Source of the DNA: Oscillibacter sp.
Lineage (GTDB): Bacteria; Bacillota; Clostridia; Oscillospirales; Oscillospiraceae
NCBI GenBank assembly: GCA_017447005.1
Contig: JAFSOM010000502.1
Span: 1-9,534 of the forward strand
DNA length: 9,534 bases
Direction: 5' to 3'
How positions within the stretch are numbered: the first letter of the stretch is position 1; every line of letters begins with the position of its first letter. Below the pieces are notes generated by a model. It had not been told where the DNA came from. It did no database searches and was given only the letters and a program-made list of their open reading frames with translations. Below, one piece after another: positions 1-6,308 of this stretch. The position numbers were made by a program, and so were the translations under genes.

Positions 1-113
1 CCCCCTCCCCTTTCAGGGGCGGGGGAACGGATTTTTTTCAGGGCGTTGAAAGCCCCGGAAGTCCCCCCGGAAAGGGGGGATTTAGGGGGGTACACGTAAA
101 GTTAATGACATTG
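1..113. mobile_element. MITE copy A (right part, cut by window edge)
   Basis: This is the right-hand part of a small non-autonomous element present three times in the window (also 3304-3496 and 7270-7424). The right terminal repeat TAAAGTTAATGACATTG ends at 113. Inside are a C-rich then G-rich hairpin (CCCC-TTTCA-GGGG) and its mirror (CCCC..GGAAAGGGG). The left terminal repeat lies before base 1, so the left copy of the target duplication cannot be seen. Its right flank, where the duplication should be, reads GGTTTGTCC (114-122). No ORF of its own is credible. Identity as a MITE rests on the two complete copies. Confidence 0.85.
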
Positions 114-280
114 GGTTTGTCCGCGTATCCCGATAGTGACTGCCTGCCCTTTGTAAAATCTCAATGGATGGCCCATGTCATTCCTAATTAAATGGAAACT
201 TGAAAAATTGCTGAAACGCCGCGATTTTGGAGAAATCACGCGAAATAGTCAGTCAGAAATTGCACTAAAATCCGCATACA
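114..280. other. Gene-free stretch
   Basis: I see no coding region with a credible start here. The only structure is a bulged dyad around 221-242 (GCGATTT, then AAATCACGC), probably incidental. Together with the hairpin that follows, it separates MITE A from the 3' end of the oxidoreductase operon, which runs leftward and ends at 356. Confidence 0.5.
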
Positions 281-333
281 GCGAAACATCCAAACGTGAT
301 GGAAGATTGCCGCGTTTGGATGTTTCGCGTTTT
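281..333 (+). terminator. Long perfect hairpin, terminator-like
   Basis: The arms GCGAAACATCCAAACG (281-296) and CGTTTGGATGTTTCGC (313-328) are perfectly complementary over 16 bp around a 16-nt loop. A short T-run follows on the plus strand (GTTTT, 329-333). It lies 28 bp past the stop of the minus-strand oxidoreductase gene, so it may end that operon. On the minus strand, however, no U-tract follows the stem. Plus-strand termination of a gene left of the window is equally possible. Confidence 0.55.
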
Positions 334-355
334 CATGCATAATTTTTGCTATGGA

Positions 356-1357
356 TTATTGGATTTGAATAACGGTTTTCCCTCTGGAGCCGCCGCCAGC
401 CACTTTTTGGAGCGCGGCGTTGACATCCTCAAGGACATAAACTCCATCTACCGACGGATGAACTTCCAACCCGGCAAGAATTTCAGACGCTTCGGCGAGT
501 TGCCGTCCATCCGAGTGGACAAAGATGAAATCATACGTTTGACCGTTCCGCGCCGCCATCGCGTCGTACTTTCTGTTGACAAATCCAAAAACAAGTCTCA
601 TAATAGGCGACGCGCCAATCCGTTGGGCGAAAGCCTTGTTCGGCCCGCCACGCAGGGAAACCAGTTTGCCGCCACGCTTCAGGATGGAAAACTGCTTTTC
701 CAGTTCCGCGCCGCCCAGCGAGTCGATGACGTAATCGACATCGGAAAGCGCGGTTGCATAGTCCTCTTTCCTGTAGTCGATGAATCGGTCCGCGCCAAGT
801 TCCATCACACGCCCGGCGTTTTTGCCGCTACCGTTTGTAATGACGGTCAGGCCACGCGCTTTCGCCAGCGGAATTGCCATCGCGCCAAAACTGCCGGTGC
901 CGCCGGAAATGAAAATCGTCTTTCCCGGTTCGGCGCGCATTAAATCCAAGGCCTGCATTGCGGTCAAGGCCGTCAGCGGTATCGCCGCGGCTTCCTCGTC
1001 GCTCAGGTAGTCGGGCGTCAGGGCGAGCGCCGCCTCGTCCACAGCGACGTATTCCGCGAACGCGCCGATGCGATTCAGCGGCAGACGGGCATAAACCCGG
1101 TCGCCCTGTTTGAACATGGTAACGGACGGCCCAATCTTTTCCACGACGCCGACGCATTCGTTCCCCATAACCAGCGGCGTCTTGTACGGAACAAGAACCT
1201 TAACCTCACCGTGCGCAATCATGTTGTCCAGCGGGTTGACGCCGGCAACGCTGACGCGCAACAAAACGTCTTTCGCGCCAAGACGCGGCGCCGCTCTTTC
1301 TCCAACCGTCTGACGAACTTCGCCTTTGCCGTAACGCTCCAACCATGCCGCTTTCAT
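356..1357 (-). CDS. Zinc-less MDR-family NAD(P)H-dependent oxidoreductase (quinone oxidoreductase-like)
   Basis: A 333-residue medium-chain dehydrogenase/reductase, a usual length for the quinone-reductase branch. The GroES-like N-terminal half carries NPLD (41-44) and the glycine-rich GNECVGVVEKIG segment (65-76). The Rossmann half has the nucleotide-binding motif SGGTGSFGAM (151-160). The cysteine cluster of zinc-binding alcohol dehydrogenases is absent, so this is probably an NADPH-dependent quinone or enone reductase in the cytosol; the substrate cannot be read. The start is supported by a GGAGG about 7 nt upstream, inside the 3' end of the nitroreductase gene. That gene's stop lies only 3 nt before this ATG, which implies one operon and translational coupling. 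Control is probably by the divergent TetR protein. The family is clear, the specificity unknown. Confidence 0.88.
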   Translation of the reverse strand: MKAAWLERYGKGEVRQTVGERAAPRLGAKDVLLRVSVAGVNPLDNMIAHGEVKVLVPYKTPLVMGNECVGVVEKIGPSVTMFKQGDRVYARLPLNRIGAFAEYVAVDEAALALTPDYLSDEEAAAIPLTALTAMQALDLMRAEPGKTIFISGGTGSFGAMAIPLAKARGLTVITNGSGKNAGRVMELGADRFIDYRKEDYATALSDVDYVIDSLGGAELEKQFSILKRGGKLVSLRGGPNKAFAQRIGASPIMRLVFGFVNRKYDAMAARNGQTYDFIFVHSDGRQLAEASEILAGLEVHPSVDGVYVLEDVNAALQKVAGGGSRGKTVIQIQ

Positions 1358-1360
1358 GCG

Positions 1361-2203
1361 TCAAGCCTCCATCCATGTAAATAAATAGCGGTAATTCTCC
1401 GGGGCGTCCGCGTTGACGGGAGCGCCCGACGCCGCAAGCGAGCCGGAAAGCCCCTGTTCCTGCGCGGTCAGACAGAAGTGATTGGCGCAAATGCCTACGT
1501 CCACACGCTGGATAATCGGCGGGTCGATTTCGCCTTTCCCCTCGGCGGTCTTTGCGTAAAAATGGAACGCTTTGTCCTGACGCAGTACGCGCCACGGTTG
1601 CGCGTTAGTCGCGGACGGCGCGAGACGCAACATCTCCAACGGCTGGGCATACGCGCCCGCCTCGGCGCGGCTTAACGGCGTTTGGAAGTCCCCATTAAAA
1701 AATAACTCCTTCCAGTCCTTCCGCTGATTGGACTTCATCCCGGAGCGCATCAGCGTTTCGCTGATTGCGCGTTTCTCCGCGGGATAGCCAATCGGAGAAA
1801 TCACAGGCATCCACTCGTCATCCCCCACATTCATCGCGCCAGTGAACGCCTTTCTGTCAAAGGTCGCCGCCAGCCAACAGGTTCCAATGCCAATGTGAGT
1901 GGCATACAAAACCAACTGTTCAAAGCTGTATCCGACCGCTTCCAGAGAAAGAGGGCCTTTCGGGACTGTGACGCCGAGAAAAGTTTTCGTTCCCTTGATA
2001 ACGCCGTAAGTGCCCAGCTTTTTCGTCGAAGTATCGCCCGTTTCCAGAAAATGTACCGTAACGGACACGCCAAAGGGGTTTTGGAGCGCTTTTCCATACG
2101 CCAGCAGTTTTTCCAAGTCCTGTCCGCTTAATGGCCGGGTATCGTAAGTTCTGACGCTGCGCCGCTTTTGAATCGTTTCGCATACCGGAAAATCCGAAAA
2201 CAT
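1361..2203 (-). CDS. TM1586-type nitroreductase family protein (FMN-dependent)
   Basis: A 280-residue flavin-dependent nitroreductase-fold protein with the internally duplicated layout of the TM1586-like group. The first half has QKRRSVRTY (12-20), typical of FMN phosphate contact, and GIGTCWLAA (105-113). The second half has LAPSATNAQPWR (194-205), the SxxNxQPW signature of nitroreductases, then VDVGICANHFCL (235-244 region). It probably reduces nitro compounds or quinones with NAD(P)H. The start at 2203 is preferred over an in-frame ATG at 2245 because GGGAGGG (2211-2217 on this strand) lies 7 nt upstream of it and the residues before it are not conserved in character. First gene of the operon; the MDR oxidoreductase follows after 3 nt. 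Confidence 0.87.
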   Translation of the reverse strand: MFSDFPVCETIQKRRSVRTYDTRPLSGQDLEKLLAYGKALQNPFGVSVTVHFLETGDTSTKKLGTYGVIKGTKTFLGVTVPKGPLSLEAVGYSFEQLVLYATHIGIGTCWLAATFDRKAFTGAMNVGDDEWMPVISPIGYPAEKRAISETLMRSGMKSNQRKDWKELFFNGDFQTPLSRAEAGAYAQPLEMLRLAPSATNAQPWRVLRQDKAFHFYAKTAEGKGEIDPPIIQRVDVGICANHFCLTAQEQGLSGSLAASGAPVNADAPENYRYLFTWMEA

Positions 2204-2250
2204 AGACGTACCCTCCCGAATATTTCCAAGAATTGTTATGGACATTCTTT

Positions 2251-2279
2251 ATTATAGCGTATGGCGGATTGCCTGCATA
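2251..2279 (-). promoter_or_regulatory. Candidate promoter of the nitroreductase operon
   Basis: On the minus strand a perfect -10 box TATAAT (2251-2256) lies about 50 bp upstream of the nitroreductase start. At a 17-nt distance the -35 position reads TATGCA (2274-2279), only a half match to TTGACA. This suggests dependence on, or control by, a regulator. It overlaps the -35 of the divergent regulator promoter, so one bound repressor could block both. Confidence 0.55.
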
Positions 2280-2297
2280 TTCATAAAAACGTGATAT
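2269..2297 (+). promoter_or_regulatory. Candidate promoter of the TetR regulator
   Basis: TTGCCT (2269-2274), a 17-nt spacer and TGATAT (2292-2297) form a plausible sigma-70 promoter that would start transcription near 2304, about 44 nt before the regulator's ATG. The -10 box overlaps the left arm of the CGTGAT/ATCACG dyad. Confidence 0.45.
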
Positions 2298-2329
2298 TGC
2301 GAAAAAGTAAACAAAATAGCGAAATCACG
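2290..2329. promoter_or_regulatory. Widely spaced inverted repeat, possible operator
   Basis: CGTGAT (2290-2295) and ATCACG (2324-2329) are exact inverted copies 28 nt apart, with partly matching inner bases (ATTGCG and GCGAAAT). They flank the expected regulator transcription start in the divergent region. Binding by the neighbouring TetR protein is an inference. The wide spacing is unusual for one dimer and could mean two half-occupied sites. Confidence 0.35.
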
Positions 2330-2347
2330 AAAAAGGAGGCGACGCTT

Positions 2348-2887
2348 ATGATTGAGCGGAAATCGACCAAGGAACTGATTTTAAGCTCTTTGTACGACCT
2401 GCTCCGCGAAAACCCCTATGAAAAAGTCACTGTCTCCGCAATCGTCAAAAACTGCGGTATCTCTCAGCGTACCTTTTATCACCATTTTAAGGATAAATAC
2501 GACCTCATGGAATGGTCATATTTACACGCGCTGGATGACGCTTACGAGCAAAACCGCGCTGATATGACGTTCCGCAAATGGTTGCGCCTGACTGCGGAAA
2601 CTGCGTGGGAGAGCCGCCTCGCCTTGCAAAAGTTTACGCAGTACAGCGGGCAGAACAGCCTTCGGGCTTCCTTGCAAGAACCGCTGACCGAACGCTGTCT
2701 GAACGTCATCCATGATGTATACGGCGATTCCATCACAGAGGAACTCGAACGCGTCGTTTCCTTTTATATCGGCGGCCTTATCAGCTATGTCGAGAGAGTA
2801 TTGAGCAACGCCGTAATACCAACGCCGGAGGAAAGCGTCTCGCTTTTTGAGATGTGCGTTCCCGCTTGTATGCGGAAATATCTTTGA
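2348..2887 (+). CDS. TetR/AcrR-family transcriptional regulator
   Basis: A 179-residue one-domain regulator. Residues 6-55 form the TetR DNA-binding domain: ILSSLYDLLRENPYEKVTVS, then helix-turn-helix AIVKNCGISQRTFYHHF (31-47), then KDKYDLMEW. The helical remainder (about 70-179) looks like the short ligand/dimerisation domain of the DhaS-like TetR subgroup. The start at 2348 is chosen because an AAGGAGG (2333-2339) sits 8 nt upstream; an in-frame ATG at 2261 would overlap the promoter region. It is divergent from the nitroreductase-oxidoreductase operon with 144 bp between starts, the classic arrangement of a local repressor induced by a small molecule. The inducer is unknown; electrophiles or quinones would fit. 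Confidence 0.9.
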   Translation: MIERKSTKELILSSLYDLLRENPYEKVTVSAIVKNCGISQRTFYHHFKDKYDLMEWSYLHALDDAYEQNRADMTFRKWLRLTAETAWESRLALQKFTQYSGQNSLRASLQEPLTERCLNVIHDVYGDSITEELERVVSFYIGGLISYVERVLSNAVIPTPEESVSLFEMCVPACMRKYL

Positions 2888-3192
2888 GTTGTTCCGGCCT
2901 TGTTATATAAATCCCGGATTATATTTATCGCTGAAAGCGGCGGTTACTTGAGGGAATCAGAGGAACTCTGCCCATCATGTATATTGTCATGATATGTCTC
3001 AACGCATGGCGGGCGGCGGCGTTTTCTTATTCTCTGACGGTCAGCATGGAAAACGCCAGTGATAACGTGTCATTTCACTGTACAGATAAGTTTTTGCAAA
3101 TTTTGATGAACTTCTTCACGATTTTCAATACACATTTCGTCTCTTTTCCCCTTAACATAACAGAGCGGAGAAGTGGCTTTCCATAGCGAATG
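2888..3192. other. Intergenic stretch without a convincing gene
   Basis: Only a short reading frame of 69 codons (2977-3186, plus) is open here. It has a poorly placed AGAGGA 12 nt before its ATG and no recognisable domain, so I do not call it. A small 5-bp hairpin CAGAG-GAA-CTCTG is at 2958-2970. No intrinsic terminator with a U-tract follows the regulator directly. The stretch from 3000 is notably more AT-rich than the genes around it and may be decayed sequence. Confidence 0.4.
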
Positions 3193-3233
3193 ACGCGTAA
3201 ACGCGGTGGCAATACGCCGCGTTTACGCGTTTT
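3193..3233 (+). terminator. Perfect 14-bp hairpin with short T-run
   Basis: ACGCGTAAACGCGG (3193-3206) and CCGCGTTTACGCGT (3217-3230) pair perfectly around a 10-nt loop, and the last T begins TTTT (3230-3233) on the plus strand. This fits a rho-independent terminator for the TetR regulator transcript or for the unassigned stretch before it. The U-tract is short, so efficiency is uncertain. Confidence 0.6.
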
Positions 3234-3303
3234 AATCTCAATTCTCGGGCGCCTCTCCTATTTTTACGGCAATCCAGAAAATGATTGATAATGAGATAGG
3301 ATG

Positions 3304-3496
3304 CAATGTCATTAACTTAGGCCGTTTGAAAACCCCTCCCCCTGTCCCCCTCCCCTTTCAGGGGCGGGGGGACGGATTTTCTTCAGGGCGCTGAAAGTCC
3401 CGGAAGTCCCCCCTGAAAGGGGGGATTTAGGGGGGGTCTTCGTAAAGTTAATGACATTGGGATTTAGGGGGGTTCTTCGTAAAGTTAATGACATTG
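3304..3496. mobile_element. MITE copy B, complete, with 9-bp target duplication
   Basis: The terminal inverted repeats CAATGTCATTAACTTA (left, 3304) and TAAAGTTAATGACATTG (right, ending 3496) enclose a 193-bp, strongly palindromic interior of C-runs then G-runs. The flanks carry a perfect direct duplication GATAGGATG (3295-3303 and 3497-3505), direct evidence of transposition. It is longer than copy C because its right end is tandemly doubled. No transposase is encoded; a related full-length IS elsewhere in the genome must supply it. A 9-bp duplication is known for IS4-group (IS10/IS50), IS1 and some IS256 elements; I cannot assign the family. Confidence 0.92.
3423..3496 (+). repeat. 37-bp tandem duplication of the MITE right end
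   Basis: Two adjacent 37-bp units, 3423-3459 and 3460-3496, each run from GGATTTAGGGGGG to the terminal ATGACATTG and differ by a single base (G versus T after the G-run). Copies A and C have only one unit. The outer unit abuts the target duplication, so it is the end that was actually joined in transposition. Confidence 0.9.
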
Positions 3497-3533
3497 GATA
3501 GGATGGCGATATAAGCAACGTGAGGTGATTGCA

Positions 3534-3770
3534 ATGTTGAGCGACGAGGAGAGAAATCGACTGGTAAAGACCTGTGAGAAATTACCGGACGCCGGAAAAG
3601 TTGCGGAGATTTACTCCGTAAGTTTCAATAGGGCATATCGTCTGGTACGGAAGATGAAAGACAGGGGTTCCGTGAACTGGAAGGTCGGAATCAGAAGACG
3701 CTTTTGGATTGCTATAGATTCAGCCCGGACATATTTTCGCATGCCGCCGCATACCCTTGCGCGGGGGTGA
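3534..3770 (+). CDS. Short helix-turn-helix protein, likely 5' remnant of an IS630-type transposase
   Basis: A 78-residue ORF. Residues 21-46 (GKVAEIYSVSFNRAYRLVRKMKDRGSV in outline) look like the N-terminal helix-turn-helix of IS630/Tc1-like transposases, which recognises terminal repeats. After about residue 50 the resemblance stops and the sequence becomes short and nondescript; there is no DDE catalytic domain. The start at 3534 is supported by GAGG 8 nt upstream; a GTG at 3525 would overlap that site. It ends 3 nt before the YlbJ-like gene, so they could be co-transcribed. It may be a truncated transposase, or a small DNA-binding protein kept in place. Function is not claimed. Confidence 0.5.
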   Translation: MLSDEERNRLVKTCEKLPDAGKVAEIYSVSFNRAYRLVRKMKDRGSVNWKVGIRRRFWIAIDSARTYFRMPPHTLARG

Positions 3771-3773
3771 CGT

Positions 3774-4754
3774 ATGATGAAACATCCGCGTCGGACAAAC
3801 CTTTTCCTTGTGACGCTCTTGCTTGTCTGGTTTCTCGCCGATACCATGCGCGTCCGTCAGGCCGCCTCCGACGCGTTGCGCTTATGCGCGGCGTCCGTCA
3901 TTCCGGCCCTGTTCCCCTTCCTCGTCGTCACGGGCCTGCTGATGTCATTAGGATTCGGCGCGTGGGCGTCGCCGTACCTCGCGCCGCTCATGACCGATTT
4001 ATACCGTCTTCCCGGTTCCGCCGGGAGCGCGTTACTGTTAGGCTTTCTCGGCGGCTATCCCGTGGGAGCGCGTACCGCCGCCGACCTCTACCGCCTCGGC
4101 TACCTCACCCAAGACGAAACGGAACGACTTTTGACGTTTTGCAATAACGCCAACCCCGCGTTTTTCATCAGCGTACTGGGAATCGGCGTCTTTCACAGCG
4201 CACGGGCGGGAATCCGGCTTCTGCTCATTCACATTCTCTCCGCGCTCCTGACAGGCTTATGCTTTCGCGGTCAAGCCGTCGCGCATACGCCGCCGAATCC
4301 GCGCAAACCGTCCCGGGACGCGTCCGCCGGGACGCGTGCCCCGTTGACGGATACGCACGCCGTGACGCGCAATCCGCCTCCGAACGCGCCGCCCGCGTTC
4401 CTCCCCGCCTTCGTGGACGCCGTCTCTAGCGCCGCGTCCGCCATGTTGCGCGTCTGCGCCTTCGTGACGTTCTTCTCCGTACTCGTCCGGCCCCTCAAAG
4501 AATGGACTCATCCCGCCGCCGCGCCGCTCGTCGGCCTCCTCGAATTGTTCTCCCTCACGCCTCTGCTCACCCCGGATTCCCGCGGATTCCTGCTCGCGTC
4601 GGTCTGCGCCGGTTTCGGCGGACTGTCCGCGCTCGCCCAGACCGCCGCCGTACTCGAACATACCGGATTGTCTGTCCGGCCCTGTCTGCTCGGGAAACTC
4701 GTACAGGCCCTTTTCTCCGCGCTCCTCGCCGCCGTTGTCACGCGTTTTCTTTGA
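3774..4754 (+). CDS. YlbJ-like integral membrane protein (nucleoside-recognition/Gate domain)
   Basis: A 326-residue polytopic membrane protein. Hydrophobic segments are visible at about 8-25, 36-60, 83-97, 128-163, 217-240, 250-266, 271-294 and 304-325. The central motif LGGYPVGARTAADLYRLGYL (92-111), followed by LLTFCNNANPAFFISVLGIGVF (119-140), is characteristic of the YlbJ/SpoVM-type Gate family, whose B. subtilis member is needed for sporulation. It is shorter than the roughly 400-residue YlbJ and has a Pro/Thr/Ala-rich, probably cytoplasmic or exposed loop (about 166-210). The start is supported by GGGGG 6 nt upstream; a second ATG follows at once. The gene is more GC-rich than the ATPase gene after it. 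The substrate is unknown. Confidence 0.82.
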   Translation: MMKHPRRTNLFLVTLLLVWFLADTMRVRQAASDALRLCAASVIPALFPFLVVTGLLMSLGFGAWASPYLAPLMTDLYRLPGSAGSALLLGFLGGYPVGARTAADLYRLGYLTQDETERLLTFCNNANPAFFISVLGIGVFHSARAGIRLLLIHILSALLTGLCFRGQAVAHTPPNPRKPSRDASAGTRAPLTDTHAVTRNPPPNAPPAFLPAFVDAVSSAASAMLRVCAFVTFFSVLVRPLKEWTHPAAAPLVGLLELFSLTPLLTPDSRGFLLASVCAGFGGLSALAQTAAVLEHTGLSVRPCLLGKLVQALFSALLAAVVTRFL

Positions 4755-4761
4755 TACGAAA

Positions 4762-4832
4762 TTTTCGCGTTCGCGGACGAATTATCAGTAAAAAATTCGG
4801 GTATCCTGTTGACAAACGCGAAAAAATCGCGT
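4762..4832. promoter_or_regulatory. Candidate operator boxes of the ATPase operon
   Basis: A perfect dyad ACGCGA-AAAAA-TCGCGT (4816-4832) fills the space between the -35 and -10 boxes. An upstream inverted copy, TTTTCGCGTT (4762-4771), is the exact complement of AACGCGAAAA (4815-4824). Such placement would allow steric repression and looping. The binding protein is unknown: neither cassette protein has an obvious HTH, though the short HTH ORF upstream is a candidate. Confidence 0.45.
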
Positions 4833-4837
4833 ATAGT
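4809..4837 (+). promoter_or_regulatory. Near-consensus promoter of the RloAB-like operon
   Basis: TTGACA (4809-4814), a 17-nt spacer and TATAGT (4832-4837) match a vegetative promoter at 11 of 12 positions. Transcription would begin near 4844, giving a short leader before the ATPase start at 4860. The cassette is therefore an independent unit, not dependent on the YlbJ-like gene. Confidence 0.8.
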
Positions 4838-4859
4838 ATCGTACAATACGGGGAGCGTG

Positions 4860-6308
4860 ATGGAAATGCTGATACGTTTCAAGGTAGGAAACTTCCTCTC
4901 TTTCGGGCCTTTGGAGACGAACGCTGACAATATGCCCGTGGAACTGGCCATGACGGCGGGAAAAACGCGTCAAAAGCAGTCCCATGTCTTTGAGGACGGC
5001 AATTTGAAGCTGATAAAACTGGCGGCCCTTTACGGCGCGAACGCGTCCGGGAAATCCAATCTCGTCCGCGCTATGCTCTTGATGAAACAGACCGTCACGA
5101 ACGGCAAACTTCCCGACGCCTCTTTCAACAAGTATTGCAAATCCGACGCGTCGAATAAGGACAAGGAAAGCTACTTCGAGGTCGAAATCCGTCTGAACGG
5201 CAAGTATTACGCTTACGGCTTTGAGGCGGTTTTGAGCCGCGGCGAGTTCGTGTCCGAATGGCTCACGGAACTGCGTCCGGACGGCAAGGAAGAGCCGCTC
5301 TTTTCCCGCGATATTCGCACGGGAGACTACGATTTGAGCGGGTGGAAATCGGATGATAAGCGCCTCCGCGAACGTCTGGACATCTACGCGGGCGACATCC
5401 GGGACGACGCCTCCGCGCTGTTCCTGTCCGTGATGAATCAGAATAAGGGCAGTTTTTATCAGTCTAATAAATCCGCCTCTATTTTGTTGGAGACGTTCCA
5501 CTGGATTATAACAAGCTGGCAAATTTACTATCCAAACCAACCGATAAATTTTGTCTTTGGCGTAACGGACATGTACTTTCAGAAACTTCTGCAACTGATG
5601 TCTGTCTTTGGAGTTGAAATTTCCGGCTTTCACATGCGGGATATATCGGATGAAGAGCATAAGCGGATTATACAATCTTTCTCGATAGAGGAAAGGCTGT
5701 CCTTATGGTCTGAAAGCGTCAGACTTACCGCTTTCCTTGAAGATAATCCGTCAAAGCGCGGGTCGACAAATTCACCTCCTCAAATGTATGGAATCATAAG
5801 AGCGCCGAAAGGATTGCTTCTTTCTTTCAGGCCGGATAAGAATAAACCGCAAGAATGCAAAGTTCTGGAGTTTATCCATGGAAACAGTGAGATTCCGTTT
5901 CAACTGGACGAGGAATCGGACGGCACCGTCCGACTGCTGGACTTGATGGAAATTCTGATTCTCGGGGAAGGCAAAACGTTCGTCATCGACGAACTTGACC
6001 GCTGTCTGCACCCCAGCCTGACCTATCAGTTTATTCAAACGTATCTGGAAGCGGCGGCCAAACGCGATATACAGTTGATTGTCACAACCCACGAGTCGCG
6101 CCTGATGGACTTCGATTTGCTCCGCCGCGACGAAATCTGGTTCGCCGAAAAAAATAAGCGCGGCGAAACGCAACTCTATTCGCTGGAAGAGTTCAACACC
6201 CGCCACGACCGGAATATTGATAAGGCTTATCTGGAGGGGCAGTACGGCGGCGTTCCGGTGTTTAATACCGTCTTTCCGTTTCAGGAGGGGCGCCATGAGA
6301 GTGAGTAG
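4860..6308 (+). CDS. AAA-family ATPase, RloA-like (putative anti-phage defence)
   Basis: A 482-residue ABC/SMC-type AAA ATPase. It opens with LIRFKVGNFLSFG, the usual first strand of the family. Walker A is GANASGKS (59-66), an ABC-signature-like ESDGTVR (352-358), Walker B FVIDELDRCLHP (374-385) with catalytic Glu378, and the H-loop histidine His411 in VTTHES. The region between Walker A and signature (about 100-340) is the family's variable insertion. The start at 4860 lies 4 nt after GGGGAG; ATG 4866 is an alternative. Its 3' end overlaps the next gene by 14 nt, so the two proteins are coupled, as in RloA-RloB pairs linked to restriction loci and in other ATPase-plus-Toprim defence pairs. 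It probably senses infection and controls its partner nuclease; this is inferred from family. The middle of the gene (about 5450-5900) is much more AT-rich than its ends. Confidence 0.82.
   Translation: MEMLIRFKVGNFLSFGPLETNADNMPVELAMTAGKTRQKQSHVFEDGNLKLIKLAALYGANASGKSNLVRAMLLMKQTVTNGKLPDASFNKYCKSDASNKDKESYFEVEIRLNGKYYAYGFEAVLSRGEFVSEWLTELRPDGKEEPLFSRDIRTGDYDLSGWKSDDKRLRERLDIYAGDIRDDASALFLSVMNQNKGSFYQSNKSASILLETFHWIITSWQIYYPNQPINFVFGVTDMYFQKLLQLMSVFGVEISGFHMRDISDEEHKRIIQSFSIEERLSLWSESVRLTAFLEDNPSKRGSTNSPPQMYGIIRAPKGLLLSFRPDKNKPQECKVLEFIHGNSEIPFQLDEESDGTVRLLDLMEILILGEGKTFVIDELDRCLHPSLTYQFIQTYLEAAAKRDIQLIVTTHESRLMDFDLLRRDEIWFAEKNKRGETQLYSLEEFNTRHDRNIDKAYLEGQYGGVPVFNTVFPFQEGRHESE

Larger units (their letters stand above)
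3285..3515 (+). promoter_or_regulatory. Promoter split by MITE B (-35 at 3285, -10 at 3510)
   Basis: Removing the element and one copy of its target duplication leaves TTGATA (3285-3290), a 17-nt spacer and TATAAG (3510-3515), a good sigma-70-type promoter about 18 nt before the ORF at 3534. As it stands the two boxes are over 200 bp apart. The right terminal repeat of the MITE now places ATGACA (3488-3493) 16 nt upstream of the same -10, a 5-of-6 match to TTGACA, so a hybrid promoter may have replaced the old one. Confidence 0.55.

Noticed and set aside
172..190. CATGTCATTCCTAATTAA resembles the MITE terminal repeat
   Set aside because: Only about nine contiguous bases match, with no partner end or target duplication; probably chance.
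296..943. 215-codon plus-strand ORF opposite the oxidoreductase gene
   Set aside because: Antisense shadow of a clearly conserved MDR protein; no ribosome site or domain of its own.
3060..3150. Minus-strand frame for a 27-residue basic peptide
   Set aside because: No ribosome binding site at a proper distance and no family support.
2977..3186. 69-codon plus-strand ORF after the TetR gene
   Set aside because: Weak, badly spaced ribosome site, no recognisable domain, AT-rich composition unlike neighbouring genes; left as an unassigned stretch.
3312..3518. 68-codon minus-strand ORF covering MITE B
   Set aside because: Simply a translation of the palindromic element; similar Pro/Gly/Ser-rich frames appear at copy C (for example within 7325-7693).
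4257..4661. 134-codon minus-strand Gly/Arg/Glu-rich ORF
   Set aside because: Low-complexity antisense frame of the YlbJ-like gene.
4785..5675. 296-codon minus-strand ORF opposite the ATPase gene
   Set aside because: Runs antisense to the Walker A region; GC-rich codon bias commonly opens such frames.
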